From Ammoniphilus sp. CFH 90114 (GTDB lineage Bacteria; Bacillota; Bacilli; Aneurinibacillales; RAOX-1): a DNA stretch of 64,000 nt. The stretch covers positions 62,267 to 126,266 of the forward strand of contig NZ_SDLI01000002.1 of assembly GCF_004123195.1 (NCBI RefSeq), read 5' to 3'. A program made the position numbers and the translations under genes. Shown piece after piece: positions 8,844 to 15,926 of the stretch. Each line of letters starts with the position of its first letter. Position 1 is the stretch's first letter. The notes under the pieces were generated by a model, which searched no databases, was not told the origin of the DNA, and saw nothing but the letters and a program-made list of their open reading frames with translations.

Positions 8844-9139
8844 TGAGCCTCATACCAAGGTCAAATAATCTAGAGGAAAAGCAGTATAGCATTCGCTTCA
8901 AGTGTGATACGCAAAGTCACTTGCATGTGTTAGACTATGATGTCTGTGCCACGAAGTGCCCGGAGAAGCTGTGCACTCTATTCTGTCCTGCTGAGGTGTA
9001 CAAGTGGGAAGAGGTACGGATGCAAGTAGGCTATGAGGGCTGTCATGAATGTGGAAGCTGTCGAATTGGATGCCCATACGAGAATATTAAGTGGGAGTAC
9101 CCAAAGGGCGGGCATGGGATTGTGTTTAGGTTGGCGTAG
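8843..9139 (+). CDS. fixX: FixX, ferredoxin-like protein
   Basis: This 98-residue iron-sulphur protein has two cysteine clusters: CATKCPEKLCTLFCP at about residues 32-46 and CHECGSCRIGCP at about 64-75. It ends with the YPKGGHGIVFR tail typical of FixX. It accepts electrons from FixC. The start codon overlaps the last base of the fixC stop (TAATG), so the four fix genes are one translationally coupled unit. No nif or carnitine genes are visible nearby. Confidence 0.93.
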   Translation: MSLIPRSNNLEEKQYSIRFKCDTQSHLHVLDYDVCATKCPEKLCTLFCPAEVYKWEEVRMQVGYEGCHECGSCRIGCPYENIKWEYPKGGHGIVFRLA

Positions 9140-9147
9140 GAAGATAA

Positions 9148-9182
9148 ATAAAAGGGTGTCCTTCGGGACACCCCTTTTATAT
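9148..9182. terminator. Bidirectional terminator between fixX and the Gmad2 gene
   Basis: GGTGTCC-TTC-GGGACACC flanked by A-rich and T-rich arms gives a terminator on both strands, between convergent genes. Confidence 0.88.
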
Positions 9183-9194
9183 ATCTTAGTTCTA

Positions 9195-10142
9195 TCAAGG
9201 GAGTACAATGGGAAGTTCAAATTGTCTTGAACCATCCTTAGGGCTTTCTTCAAATAAGATGAGGGTTAAGGTGGAATTAGGCTGAATCTTTTTTACATTC
9301 AAGTTTAAGGTGAAAAATCCCCACTCAGGTGCGCCTTTACTTGTTGTTTCGTGGCCTTTAACTAACTCATTGTGACCGTCTTCAACCACATAGCCCGTAA
9401 CACCTTCAAACACTCGAGCTAATCCTAACACCCAATACTTGCCCTCGTATGGGATGACATGAACTTTACTGAACCGCTCATTTTCCCCATATGGCCTTGT
9501 GGGATTTATCATTTGTATTATTTCTGTCATCACCTGTCTATTATGTTCATCTGAGTAGGATTTATATAAAATATAAGCGCCTTCTTTCCAAGAAATGGAT
9601 TGCTCCATGAGAGGATGGGATAATTGGACTACGTTGGGACCCTTGTTCGTTTCAATCTCAACGGAGTGAGGATCTACTTGTCCAATGATTCTTCCGCTTC
9701 CAATGACTTCCCATTGTTTGATTACCATTTCTACCGTATGGTGATTTGTCTTTACTACAACTTTATTTTCAACCCCTATCCATTCAACCTGTGCGCCGAA
9801 GCTCTCACTAATGAATCGAAGGGGAACGAAGGTACGACCATCACGGATCATTGGCTTGGTGTCCAAGGTATGAGTTTTTCCGTTCACGGTAGCTTGATTA
9901 CTCCCAATCGTTAGGACAATATTCTTTTCAGCGGCATCTAACAGAACGGTTTTCGATACAGGGTTCCAGTTTACCTCAGCTCCCAGTTCCTCACTAATAA
10001 ATCTAATCGGAACCATGGTTCGTTTGCTGTGAATCTCAATGTAAGGTGCCACGTCCCAGTTAGGCTGCTGTGCGTAAACGGACATCGGTGTAATCATCCA
10101 AAAACTAAGGAGAAAAAAGATAATCCATTTTTGAAAATGCAA
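9195..10142 (-). CDS. Exported protein with copper-amine-oxidase-like stalk domain and Gmad2 domain
   Basis: The protein has 315 residues. Residues 1-24 are a signal peptide ending VYAQ. Residues about 38-130 hold two copies of the stalk (copper amine oxidase N-terminal-like) unit, seen as VPIRFISEELGAEVNW and VPLRFISESFGAQVEW with a central TVNGKTHTLD. The last 90 residues (LGLARVFEGVTGYVVEDG, APEWGFFTLNL) match the Gmad2 immunoglobulin-like domain that is found in spore germination and envelope proteins. It probably sits outside the membrane and binds wall or protein partners. The start is a TTG eight bases after AGGAGG; no in-frame ATG is near. Confidence 0.8.
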   Translation of the reverse strand: MHFQKWIIFFLLSFWMITPMSVYAQQPNWDVAPYIEIHSKRTMVPIRFISEELGAEVNWNPVSKTVLLDAAEKNIVLTIGSNQATVNGKTHTLDTKPMIRDGRTFVPLRFISESFGAQVEWIGVENKVVVKTNHHTVEMVIKQWEVIGSGRIIGQVDPHSVEIETNKGPNVVQLSHPLMEQSISWKEGAYILYKSYSDEHNRQVMTEIIQMINPTRPYGENERFSKVHVIPYEGKYWVLGLARVFEGVTGYVVEDGHNELVKGHETTSKGAPEWGFFTLNLNVKKIQPNSTLTLILFEESPKDGSRQFELPIVLP

Positions 10143-10223
10143 AAAAAATGCCTCCTCCCATGACTATATAGACTAATCTATTCATCAATGGGAACAGACA
10201 TTCATGGCTTCAGTCACTAACTT

Positions 10224-10544
10224 CTACTCCAATAGTGTTATTTTTCCTCCGTAGTCGGCAAATCGCACAAACCAACTCGTTCGTATGTTTTTTCTGTCTT
10301 GTTCATTCGCTTCATAATATCTTTGAAACTCAGCCTGTTTTGTCGTTTTTAAGTTCGTAAATTTGGAAGCTTCACCTTTAGCCACGTAGGTCTTTCCATT
10401 TTTCTTAAATATAACATCCTCTTCCTGCACTAAGACACTTCCAATATGAATATCCATGATGACCATATCCTTACCAGACAAGGGGTTGCACCCAGTAAGT
10501 AATGTGACAAGAAGGATCCAATAGATTTTATTAAGGCGTATCAT
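10224..10544 (-). CDS. Small hypothetical lipoprotein
   Basis: The 106-residue product has a lipoprotein signal peptide with lipobox LTGC at residues 16-19, so it should be anchored to the outer face of the membrane. The rest (a beta-rich looking segment with VLVQEEDVIFKKNGKTYV) resembles no family I know. AGGGGAGG lies before the ATG. It follows a small zinc-ribbon-like gene by 18 bases and precedes the Gmad2 gene by about 80 bases, all on the minus strand. Confidence 0.7.
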   Translation of the reverse strand: MIRLNKIYWILLVTLLTGCNPLSGKDMVIMDIHIGSVLVQEEDVIFKKNGKTYVAKGEASKFTNLKTTKQAEFQRYYEANEQDRKNIRTSWFVRFADYGGKITLLE

Positions 10545-10562
10545 GCAGCATCCTCCCCTTGG

Positions 10563-10733
10563 TTATTTTGGTTCTAACTTCAGGCAAGGTTGGCCGGAGG
10601 ATTGAAAAACAACAAGGGACGGCAAGAGGGAGGTTTTAAACTCAAAGAACTTGCAACCTCGTGGATTATGCTTATCCCAAGTTACATAATAGTGCTTGCA
10701 TTTTACACAGTTAATACGCTGCTGTTTCTCCAA
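10563..10733 (-). CDS. Small Cys-rich protein, 56 residues
   Basis: This short gene starts at TTG 10733 behind GAGGAGG with an eight-base gap. The product begins with a charged stretch and then has INCVKCKHYYVTWD, RGCKFF and SGQPCL, so four cysteines (CxxC, then two single Cys) that could bind a metal. I recall very similar 55-60-residue proteins in many Bacillales, some annotated misleadingly as uracil-DNA glycosylase; their role is unknown. The ATG three codons upstream is out of frame and runs into a stop, which is why TTG is chosen. Confidence 0.72.
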   Translation of the reverse strand: MEKQQRINCVKCKHYYVTWDKHNPRGCKFFEFKTSLLPSLVVFQSSGQPCLKLEPK

Positions 10734-10890
10734 TTCATTTCCCTCCTCAAAGAGTACATGTAAATTATACCTTGTCAGAACTCTCTTGCGAAGATAAAAG
10801 AGTGATTTCCCATGATCAGGTATAGAAAATTAAAAAAGGAAAAGAATAAAGTCATCTAGCGAAATAACAAGATTTGGGAGGAAACTAGAA

Positions 10891-11073
10891 ATGGATTTGA
10901 ATCGAGCACAGGAAATTGTTGAGGCGAAAGAAAAAATTGATGTTCAAGTGGATGGAACCTCGGTTTGGATTGAAGGCATTGATGCTCAAAGTAGAACTGC
11001 CAGAGTTCACACCGAAGGAGAACCACAAGATAAAAGAACGGTGTCGATTGAAGATCTAGAGGAAATTCAATAA
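10891..11073 (+). CDS. sspH: Small acid-soluble spore protein, H type
   Basis: The 60-residue product opens MDLNRAQEIVEAKEKIDVQVDG and continues VWIEGIDAQSRTARVH, which follows the pattern of SspH (MxxxRAQEIxxS, NV.Y.G.PVYIQHVDEQ, ARI). SspH-type proteins are made in the forespore and bound in the spore core. The charged C-terminal VSIEDLEEIQ is also typical. GGGAGGAAAC precedes the ATG. I could not find a clean sigma-G promoter upstream at the usual spacing. The gene supports a spore-forming host. Confidence 0.88.
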   Translation: MDLNRAQEIVEAKEKIDVQVDGTSVWIEGIDAQSRTARVHTEGEPQDKRTVSIEDLEEIQ

Positions 11074-11086
11074 TTAATCATGATTT

Positions 11087-11116
11087 GAGAGCACCAGAAT
11101 CCTGGTGCTCTTTTTT
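11087..11116 (+). terminator. Terminator after sspH
   Basis: GAGCACCAG-AATC-CTGGTGCTC followed by six T. Confidence 0.9.
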
Positions 11117-11258
11117 AAATTTTTTGATAAATAAATGTTCCATAGGTGATAAAAGTCGGTATCGACTAATATGCTTTACTGAGAATTGGTTCTAGGAATC
11201 ACAGTCTAAATGCCTTTACATATACCTATCTATATATGAATGCAGAGGAGGATGGAGG

Positions 11259-11999
11259 ATGAGATTAAAGGATCAAGTCGCGGTGATTACAGGGGGAGGC
11301 AGTGGGTTAGGGAGAGAGGCGAGCCTACTATTCGCTCAAGCTGGTGCGACGGTTGCGGTGTGTGATGTCAACAAGGATCAAGGGATTGAAACCGTTAAGC
11401 AGATTCAAGAACAAGGTGGAAAAGCCCATTTTAATCTGGTAGATGTAGGTAATCAAAAGCAAGTTGCCGAAAGTATGGAGCAGATCCATGGCCAACACGG
11501 AAAAATAGACATATTAATTAACAATGCCGGAATCACACGTGATGCCATGATTCATAAGATGTCACCTGAACAATGGGAACAAGTTATTCAAATTAATTTG
11601 ACAGGTGTATTCAACTGTACGCATGCTATTGTTCCTTTTATGAGAGAGAGAGGATATGGAAGAATCATCAATACCTCTTCCGTTGTAGGTGTTTACGGAA
11701 ACATGGGCCAGACAAATTATGCAGCCGCCAAAGCTGGTGTGATTGCGATGACAAAAACTTGGGCTAAAGAGTTGGGGCCTAAAGGAATAAGCGTAAACGC
11801 TGTAGCCCCAGGATTTATTAAAACACCCATGACAGCGGCTGTACCAGAAAAGATATTAAAGCTAATGGAAGAAAAGGTACCTTTGAAACGGTTAGGGGAA
11901 GCTCAGGATATTGCTCAAGCTTACTTGTTTTTGGCATCCCCTGAAGCAGCTTATATAAATGGTTGTGTTCTCAATGTAGACGGCGGGCTCGTGCTATAG
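11259..11999 (+). CDS. fabG: FabG-like 3-oxoacyl-ACP / acetoacetyl-CoA reductase
   Basis: This is a short-chain dehydrogenase of 246 residues. It has the NADP-binding TGGGSGLGRE motif at about residues 11-20, the structural NNAGITRD motif near 87, the Ser at SSVVG near 139 and the catalytic YAAAKAG near 152-158. It reduces a 3-ketoacyl thioester to the 3-hydroxyacyl form. FabG and PhaB differ little in sequence, so the carrier (ACP or CoA) is uncertain. A separate PhaB is encoded in the pha cluster at 36 kb, which makes fatty acid synthesis or beta-oxidation the more likely setting here. GAGGAGGATGGAGG precedes the ATG. Confidence 0.82.
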   Translation: MRLKDQVAVITGGGSGLGREASLLFAQAGATVAVCDVNKDQGIETVKQIQEQGGKAHFNLVDVGNQKQVAESMEQIHGQHGKIDILINNAGITRDAMIHKMSPEQWEQVIQINLTGVFNCTHAIVPFMRERGYGRIINTSSVVGVYGNMGQTNYAAAKAGVIAMTKTWAKELGPKGISVNAVAPGFIKTPMTAAVPEKILKLMEEKVPLKRLGEAQDIAQAYLFLASPEAAYINGCVLNVDGGLVL

Positions 12000-12026
12000 T
12001 TATTACTTCCTCCCTTACAACTCCAA

Positions 12027-12051
12027 GTTATGAGTATGCAAAGCTCATAAC
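12027..12051. repeat. Inverted repeat GTTATGAG-N9-CTCATAAC
   Basis: A perfect 8-base inverted repeat lies between the fabG-like gene and the DUF1540 gene. There is no T-run after it, so it is either a weak terminator or a protein-binding site for the downstream gene. Confidence 0.5.
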
Positions 12052-12081
12052 AAGGAAAGGATAGTAGGGGAGGTGATGGAT

Positions 12082-12294
12082 ATGCCAGCTGTAGAAGTAA
12101 AATGTTCTGTTTCAAACTGCACTTACTGGGGACAAGGAAATAATTGTGTAGCCCCAGCTATCATGGTGGAAGTAGATCGCCATGCTGACTATAATACTGA
12201 AATGGCCGATGAAATGGGCATCCAGACAGAGCACAAGGACCGTGCAACCAATTCTGCGGAAACCTGTTGCCGTACGTTCAAACAAAAGCAATAG
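12082..12294 (+). CDS. DUF1540 domain small Cys-rich protein
   Basis: A 70-residue protein with VKCSVSNCTYWGQGNNC at the start and CCRTF near the end, the cysteine pattern of DUF1540 proteins, which are common in spore formers and probably bind metal. The function is unknown. ATG 12082 is chosen because AGGTG lies six bases upstream. In-frame GTG and ATG codons at 12073 and 12076 fall inside that ribosome binding site. Confidence 0.85.
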   Translation: MPAVEVKCSVSNCTYWGQGNNCVAPAIMVEVDRHADYNTEMADEMGIQTEHKDRATNSAETCCRTFKQKQ

Positions 12295-12305
12295 TTTTAC
12301 CCATT

Positions 12306-12341
12306 GCACCTGACTATTCTAGTCAGGTGTTTCCTTTTTTT
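12306..12341 (+). terminator. Terminator after the DUF1540 gene
   Basis: CACCTGACTA-TTC-TAGTCAGGTG followed by a T-rich run. Confidence 0.88.
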
Positions 12342-12408
12342 TGTTAACATATTCTTTAAGGGTTAAACCAATGCTATAAGTACCCTAAACAGCAAAGGGG
12401 GAACCCAA

Positions 12409-12780
12409 GTGAGTAGCGATAGGGAACAAGAACGATTTTCCGAAAGAAGAGTTTTCAATGAGGAAACGGCGTCGGAATTTACTCCGCGTCTACCTGCTCC
12501 AGCCATCCGTGAGGAGAAAGATGAAGACTTTGATACCATGACCCAATCCTCCTTACATGACGTTCAGGAGGGTGAAGGTAGTGGTACAGCTGTAGGAATT
12601 GTCGGTTTAGTCCTCTCCCTTGCTTCTCTCTTTACTCTTCCCTTTTTACTGGCTCTTATTGGGATTGGGGCTGGATTTGTTGCAACTCGTAGAGGCGCAC
12701 ACAGTCTTGGTAGATGGGCCATAGGTGTAGGGGTTATCTCCATGATTGGTGCGATTTTATTTGCTCCATTCGTAGGGTAG
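12409..12780 (+). CDS. DUF4190-like small membrane protein
   Basis: The 123-residue product has a charged, probably cytoplasmic N-terminal 60 residues rich in Glu, Asp and Arg, then two glycine-rich hydrophobic helices (about 62-88 and 100-121) with the pattern AVGIVGLVLSLAS and WAIGVGVISMIG. Paired helices of this style are found in DUF4190 proteins. The role is unknown. It starts at GTG behind AAAGGGGGAACC. Confidence 0.65.
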   Translation: MSSDREQERFSERRVFNEETASEFTPRLPAPAIREEKDEDFDTMTQSSLHDVQEGEGSGTAVGIVGLVLSLASLFTLPFLLALIGIGAGFVATRRGAHSLGRWAIGVGVISMIGAILFAPFVG

Positions 12781-12782
12781 TG

Positions 12783-12809
12783 AGGAAGCTCTTTTGAGCT
12801 TCCTTTTTT
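12783..12809 (+). terminator. Terminator after the DUF4190-like gene
   Basis: GGAAGCTC-TTTT-GAGCTTCC followed by TTTTTT. Confidence 0.88.
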
Positions 12810-12908
12810 CAAGCTCGTAATGCAATACAGCTTCGTTACATAACGGCTGCCTTTCTGCTAAAATAATAGAAAAGGTCCTAATGGTAAGTTTTTACGTAGG
12901 AGGTTGTC

Positions 12909-14015
12909 ATGGATCAATACAAGAAGAATAATAACTCGGGGAAATGGAAGTCGTTTGGTGGCATCATAGCTTTCCTCGTATTGTTTGGAGGGAAGCTCAA
13001 GTTCCTGTTACCCTTACTAAAGTTAGGAAAATTCGGAGGCACCATCTGGAGTATGGCTTTGATGATTGGAGCCTACGCTGTTATTTATCCTTGGTCTTTT
13101 GCGATAGGGATTGTCGTGATGATTTTTATTCATGAGATGGGTCACATACTTGCAGCCAAGCGTAAGGGTATTCCTGTATCAGCACCCGCATTCATCCCAT
13201 TCGTAGGAGCCCTCATTACAATGAAAAAGCAGCCAGTTGATGCCCAAACAGAGGCTTATTTAGCGTTTGGGGGTCCTGTGATTGGTACGTTAGGTGCCTT
13301 AGCAGCATTAGGCTTGGGGGTTGCCTTAGATTCACCGGCTTTATTGTCTGTCGCACAGGTTGGTTTCTTTTTAAATTTAATCAACTTAATACCCGTTCAT
13401 CCGCTTGATGGTGGGAGAATTGTAACAGCCATTTCTAGATGGCTGTGGGTGGTTGGACTTGTTGGTGGTCTTTTCGTTATCCTGTACTTTAAAGCCATTA
13501 TCTTTTTAATCTTTTGGGGAATGTTTGCTTGGGAGCTGTACAAAAAGTATGTGAGAAAGGATCATCTTAAGGATGTTCGGCAGGATACGAATCTTACGGC
13601 AACGGTGGATATGGACCCATTCTTAGAAAGCGGCTTACCAATTCCAGCCGAGTCTCATCAACGTGAACTTTATTTTATCCAAGCCAGCGATATCCGCTTA
13701 CGTGAGGAGTATTGCCATCTCTATTATCCTGGGTTAGGAAGGATTGCTTCATTACCTTTTGAGTCTGGTATCGTAGAGAGAGTTAGACTGATGGGAACAA
13801 AGATTGAAGAAGGAAAGTTAAAAATGCAAATGCAGGTGACTTACCGTATGTATCCTGAAAACGTGCCTGCTATGATTAAAGAAGAAGGATATTATCAAGT
13901 GCCTAATCAGGTTCGATGGACATATGGATTATCTTATATTGGGCTTGCTGTATTTTTAGGGTGGATGATGATGGTGACGTACTCCATGTTTACTCCACCT
14001 CCCCTTGTAGGGTAA
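12909..14015 (+). CDS. Site-2-type (M50) membrane metalloprotease
   Basis: This 368-residue membrane protein carries the zinc-protease motif HEMGH at residues 75-79 and the second active-site motif HPLDGGR near residue 164, both inside hydrophobic segments. That is the layout of M50 (S2P-like) intramembrane proteases. The N-terminal 30 residues are polar, and about 170 residues after the membrane core form a soluble tail before a last hydrophobic helix near residue 345. Substrates cannot be predicted; family members cleave membrane-bound anti-sigma factors or process other membrane proteins. An ECF sigma/anti-sigma pair is encoded only 1.3 kb downstream of its end, which is suggestive but not proof. 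Confidence 0.88.
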   Translation: MDQYKKNNNSGKWKSFGGIIAFLVLFGGKLKFLLPLLKLGKFGGTIWSMALMIGAYAVIYPWSFAIGIVVMIFIHEMGHILAAKRKGIPVSAPAFIPFVGALITMKKQPVDAQTEAYLAFGGPVIGTLGALAALGLGVALDSPALLSVAQVGFFLNLINLIPVHPLDGGRIVTAISRWLWVVGLVGGLFVILYFKAIIFLIFWGMFAWELYKKYVRKDHLKDVRQDTNLTATVDMDPFLESGLPIPAESHQRELYFIQASDIRLREEYCHLYYPGLGRIASLPFESGIVERVRLMGTKIEEGKLKMQMQVTYRMYPENVPAMIKEEGYYQVPNQVRWTYGLSYIGLAVFLGWMMMVTYSMFTPPPLVG

Positions 14016-14027
14016 TGAGAAGAAAGA

Positions 14028-14062
14028 AAAGAGGCTGTGGTTAGCACAGCCTCTTATTTTTT
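14028..14062. terminator. Bidirectional terminator between M50 protease and CapA gene
   Basis: AAGAGGCTGTG-GTTAG-CACAGCCTCTT with A- and T-rich flanks between convergent genes. Confidence 0.85.
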
Positions 14063-15163
14063 ATGATAGGTTTGATCTTGCCAAGTTCCTCCGCTAGAAA
14101 GCCGGTTCAAACGCTCCATAATTTGCCCCGAAACCCCTTCGTCTGCTAGCCAAACGGCCCCTTGATCAATATGCATGGGTATAAATCGCGGGACGATTTC
14201 GTCACCCTCTAAGGTAACCTGTAGAATTCCAGATTGGCGACCTTCAGGTACACGGCTCGTCGTAAAAACAAAATTCCCAAGACTATAAGCAATTAATTTT
14301 CCTTTATACCATTCAAGGCCTTGAAGGACATGGGGATGACTTCCGATGACTAAATCTACCCCTAAATCAATTAATCCGTGCGCAAGTTGAACCTGATAGG
14401 GCAGAGGTTGCTCCGCCAATTCTTGTCCCCAATGGAGATAAACGATTGTGTAATCACTTTGTTCAATGTGAGGCTGAACAGATCGGTAGACAAGCTCTGG
14501 ATCATAAGCGCTAGCCATACCTGGGTGCCCGATGCCTGCATGCCAATTGGCTTCAGCTAATACGCGGCTAAAAGCAAAGATAGACAAAGTTTTCCCCTTA
14601 ACCTCCATGCGTATAGGAGCATAGGCTTCTTCTTGATTTTTCCCCCCACCGACATAATCTATCCCAGCTCTCTGTAGGTAATCGAGAGTATCTAGAAAAG
14701 CTTCTGTCCCATAATCTAGAGCATGATTATTAGCCACGGTTACAATATCTATTCCTGCTTTTTTTAAGGCATCTGCCATAAGGGGATCGCTTCGGAACGT
14801 GTATTCTTTCTGCTTTGCGTCGCCCTTCGTACTAATGGCAGTTTCCACATTAAGCATAGACAGGTCGCTTTCTTGAAAGATGGGGGCAGAATCAGTAAAA
14901 GGGTAATCGCGTCCTTTTTGTTTTACGATATCAGCTACTCTCCCGGCCATCATCGTATCTCCAGCAAAGGAGAGCACAATCGGTGAAATGTTTTCTGGTA
15001 TGGTTTCGTCAGATAATGAGGGGGTAGCAGGCTTTTGTTCTTGTTGAGACTGAATCTTTTCTTGTAAGATATCAGGTGTATCTTGCCCCGGGCTGAATCC
15101 TTGGGTAGAACAGCCTGTTATCCAAAGAACAGCAAAGAAGAGGATACCTAACGTTTTTTTCAT
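14054..15163 (-). CDS. CapA-family lipoprotein (PGA_cap metallophosphatase fold)
   Basis: The 369-residue protein starts with a lipoprotein signal and lipobox ITGC at residues 15-18. The mature part has the CapA-type blocks SFAGDTMMAGR near residue 68, LNVETAIS, VANNHALDYG near 145, YLHWGQE, and GSHPHVLQGLEWY near 280. These residues form a calcineurin-like fold. The family was named for poly-gamma-glutamate capsule synthesis, but many single-gene members are not linked to a capsule, and no capB, capC or capE is visible here. It is anchored to the outer membrane face. GGGAGGTACGA precedes the ATG. Confidence 0.87.
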   Translation of the reverse strand: MKKTLGILFFAVLWITGCSTQGFSPGQDTPDILQEKIQSQQEQKPATPSLSDETIPENISPIVLSFAGDTMMAGRVADIVKQKGRDYPFTDSAPIFQESDLSMLNVETAISTKGDAKQKEYTFRSDPLMADALKKAGIDIVTVANNHALDYGTEAFLDTLDYLQRAGIDYVGGGKNQEEAYAPIRMEVKGKTLSIFAFSRVLAEANWHAGIGHPGMASAYDPELVYRSVQPHIEQSDYTIVYLHWGQELAEQPLPYQVQLAHGLIDLGVDLVIGSHPHVLQGLEWYKGKLIAYSLGNFVFTTSRVPEGRQSGILQVTLEGDEIVPRFIPMHIDQGAVWLADEGVSGQIMERLNRLSSGGTWQDQTYHKK

Positions 15164-15256
15164 TCGTACCTCCCTGATGAAAGTGGTCTTTACTATTATG
15201 TAATAATTCGGAAGTTACGTAAATACTTCTACCTTCTAAAAAATATATCTTTCGTT

Positions 15257-15283
15257 TGTGACCATATAATCCTATCTATCGTC
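15257..15283 (+). promoter_or_regulatory. Candidate ECF-type promoter of the sigma-factor operon
   Basis: TGTGAC (15257-15262), 17 bases, CGTC (15280-15283) resembles the ECF pattern of an AAC-type -35 and CGT-type -10, which would allow autoregulation. A vegetative -10 (TATAAT at 15265-15270) overlaps it, but without a good -35. Confidence 0.35.
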
Positions 15284-15295
15284 CTCTATTTTAGA

Positions 15296-15332
15296 TTAAC
15301 GAATAACTTGAATTGACTGGCCAGTTAACGAA
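15296..15332 (+). repeat. TTAACGAA direct repeat flanking ACTGGCCAGT palindrome
   Basis: TTAACGAA occurs at 15296-15303 and 15325-15332. Between them is the perfect palindrome ACTGGCCAGT (15316-15325). It lies just before the ribosome binding site of the sigma factor gene and looks like an operator. Confidence 0.4.
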
Positions 15333-15356
15333 AGTTACAAAAAAGGAGGTAAAACG

Positions 15357-15926
15357 ATGGGGATGGCGTTACAAACCGAATTTCCCTCGGAGGACCCCGA
15401 AATGTCGAATATAGAACCCAAAATTGAAGAAAGAGATTTCGGAGAATTGTATGATGAATACTTTGATCGTGTTAACCGCTATTTGCGATGTCGAGCAGAT
15501 AATGTGTGGGACGCGGATGATTTGACTACAACCGTATTTATTAAAGTGCTGGAAAAATTCCACCAATACGATCGTAGAAACCCTTTTGCTGCTTGGATAT
15601 TTCGGATTGCTCACAATACGTTTGTGGATTACTTGCGTAAAAAGAGAGAGGTTCCAATGGAGCCGAACTCATGGATGATGGACGAGGATGATGAAACGTG
15701 GCAGCCAGAGAAGAAAGCACTGACTAAAGAGCAAATTCAGTATCTCCATGAAAAAATGAATGGGTTGTCGCAAGACCAACGGGACGTGTTGACCCTGCGT
15801 TATTTTGCAGACTTGAAAATCAATCAGATTGCTGAAGTTCTTGGAAAATCTGATTCGGCGGTCAAGATGATCTCTTACCGAGGGCTTCGACAATTGCAGA
15901 GGCTTTATGAGGGGGAAGGAAGATGA
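15357..15926 (+). CDS. ECF-family RNA polymerase sigma factor
   Basis: This 189-residue protein has sigma region 2 at about residues 30-98 (ending AAWIFRIAHNTFVDYLRKKR, the -10 binding helix) and region 4 at about 135-183 (LSQDQRDVLTLRYFADL, then a helix-turn-helix), with no region 1 or 3, as in ECF sigma factors. It should direct RNA polymerase to a small stress regulon. AAAGGAGGT precedes the ATG. The stop overlaps the start of the next gene by four bases (ATGA), the usual coupling of a sigma factor with its anti-sigma factor. Confidence 0.92.
   Translation: MGMALQTEFPSEDPEMSNIEPKIEERDFGELYDEYFDRVNRYLRCRADNVWDADDLTTTVFIKVLEKFHQYDRRNPFAAWIFRIAHNTFVDYLRKKREVPMEPNSWMMDEDDETWQPEKKALTKEQIQYLHEKMNGLSQDQRDVLTLRYFADLKINQIAEVLGKSDSAVKMISYRGLRQLQRLYEGEGR

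Noticed and set aside
5693-9139. Interpretation of the fix genes as evidence for nitrogen fixation
   Set aside because: fixABCX homologues also occur without nitrogenase, and no nif structural or cofactor gene is in the window.
10800-10890. Sigma-G promoter for sspH
   Set aside because: GGTATA and GAATA are present as possible -35 parts, but no CAT-type -10 lies 16-18 bases behind either.
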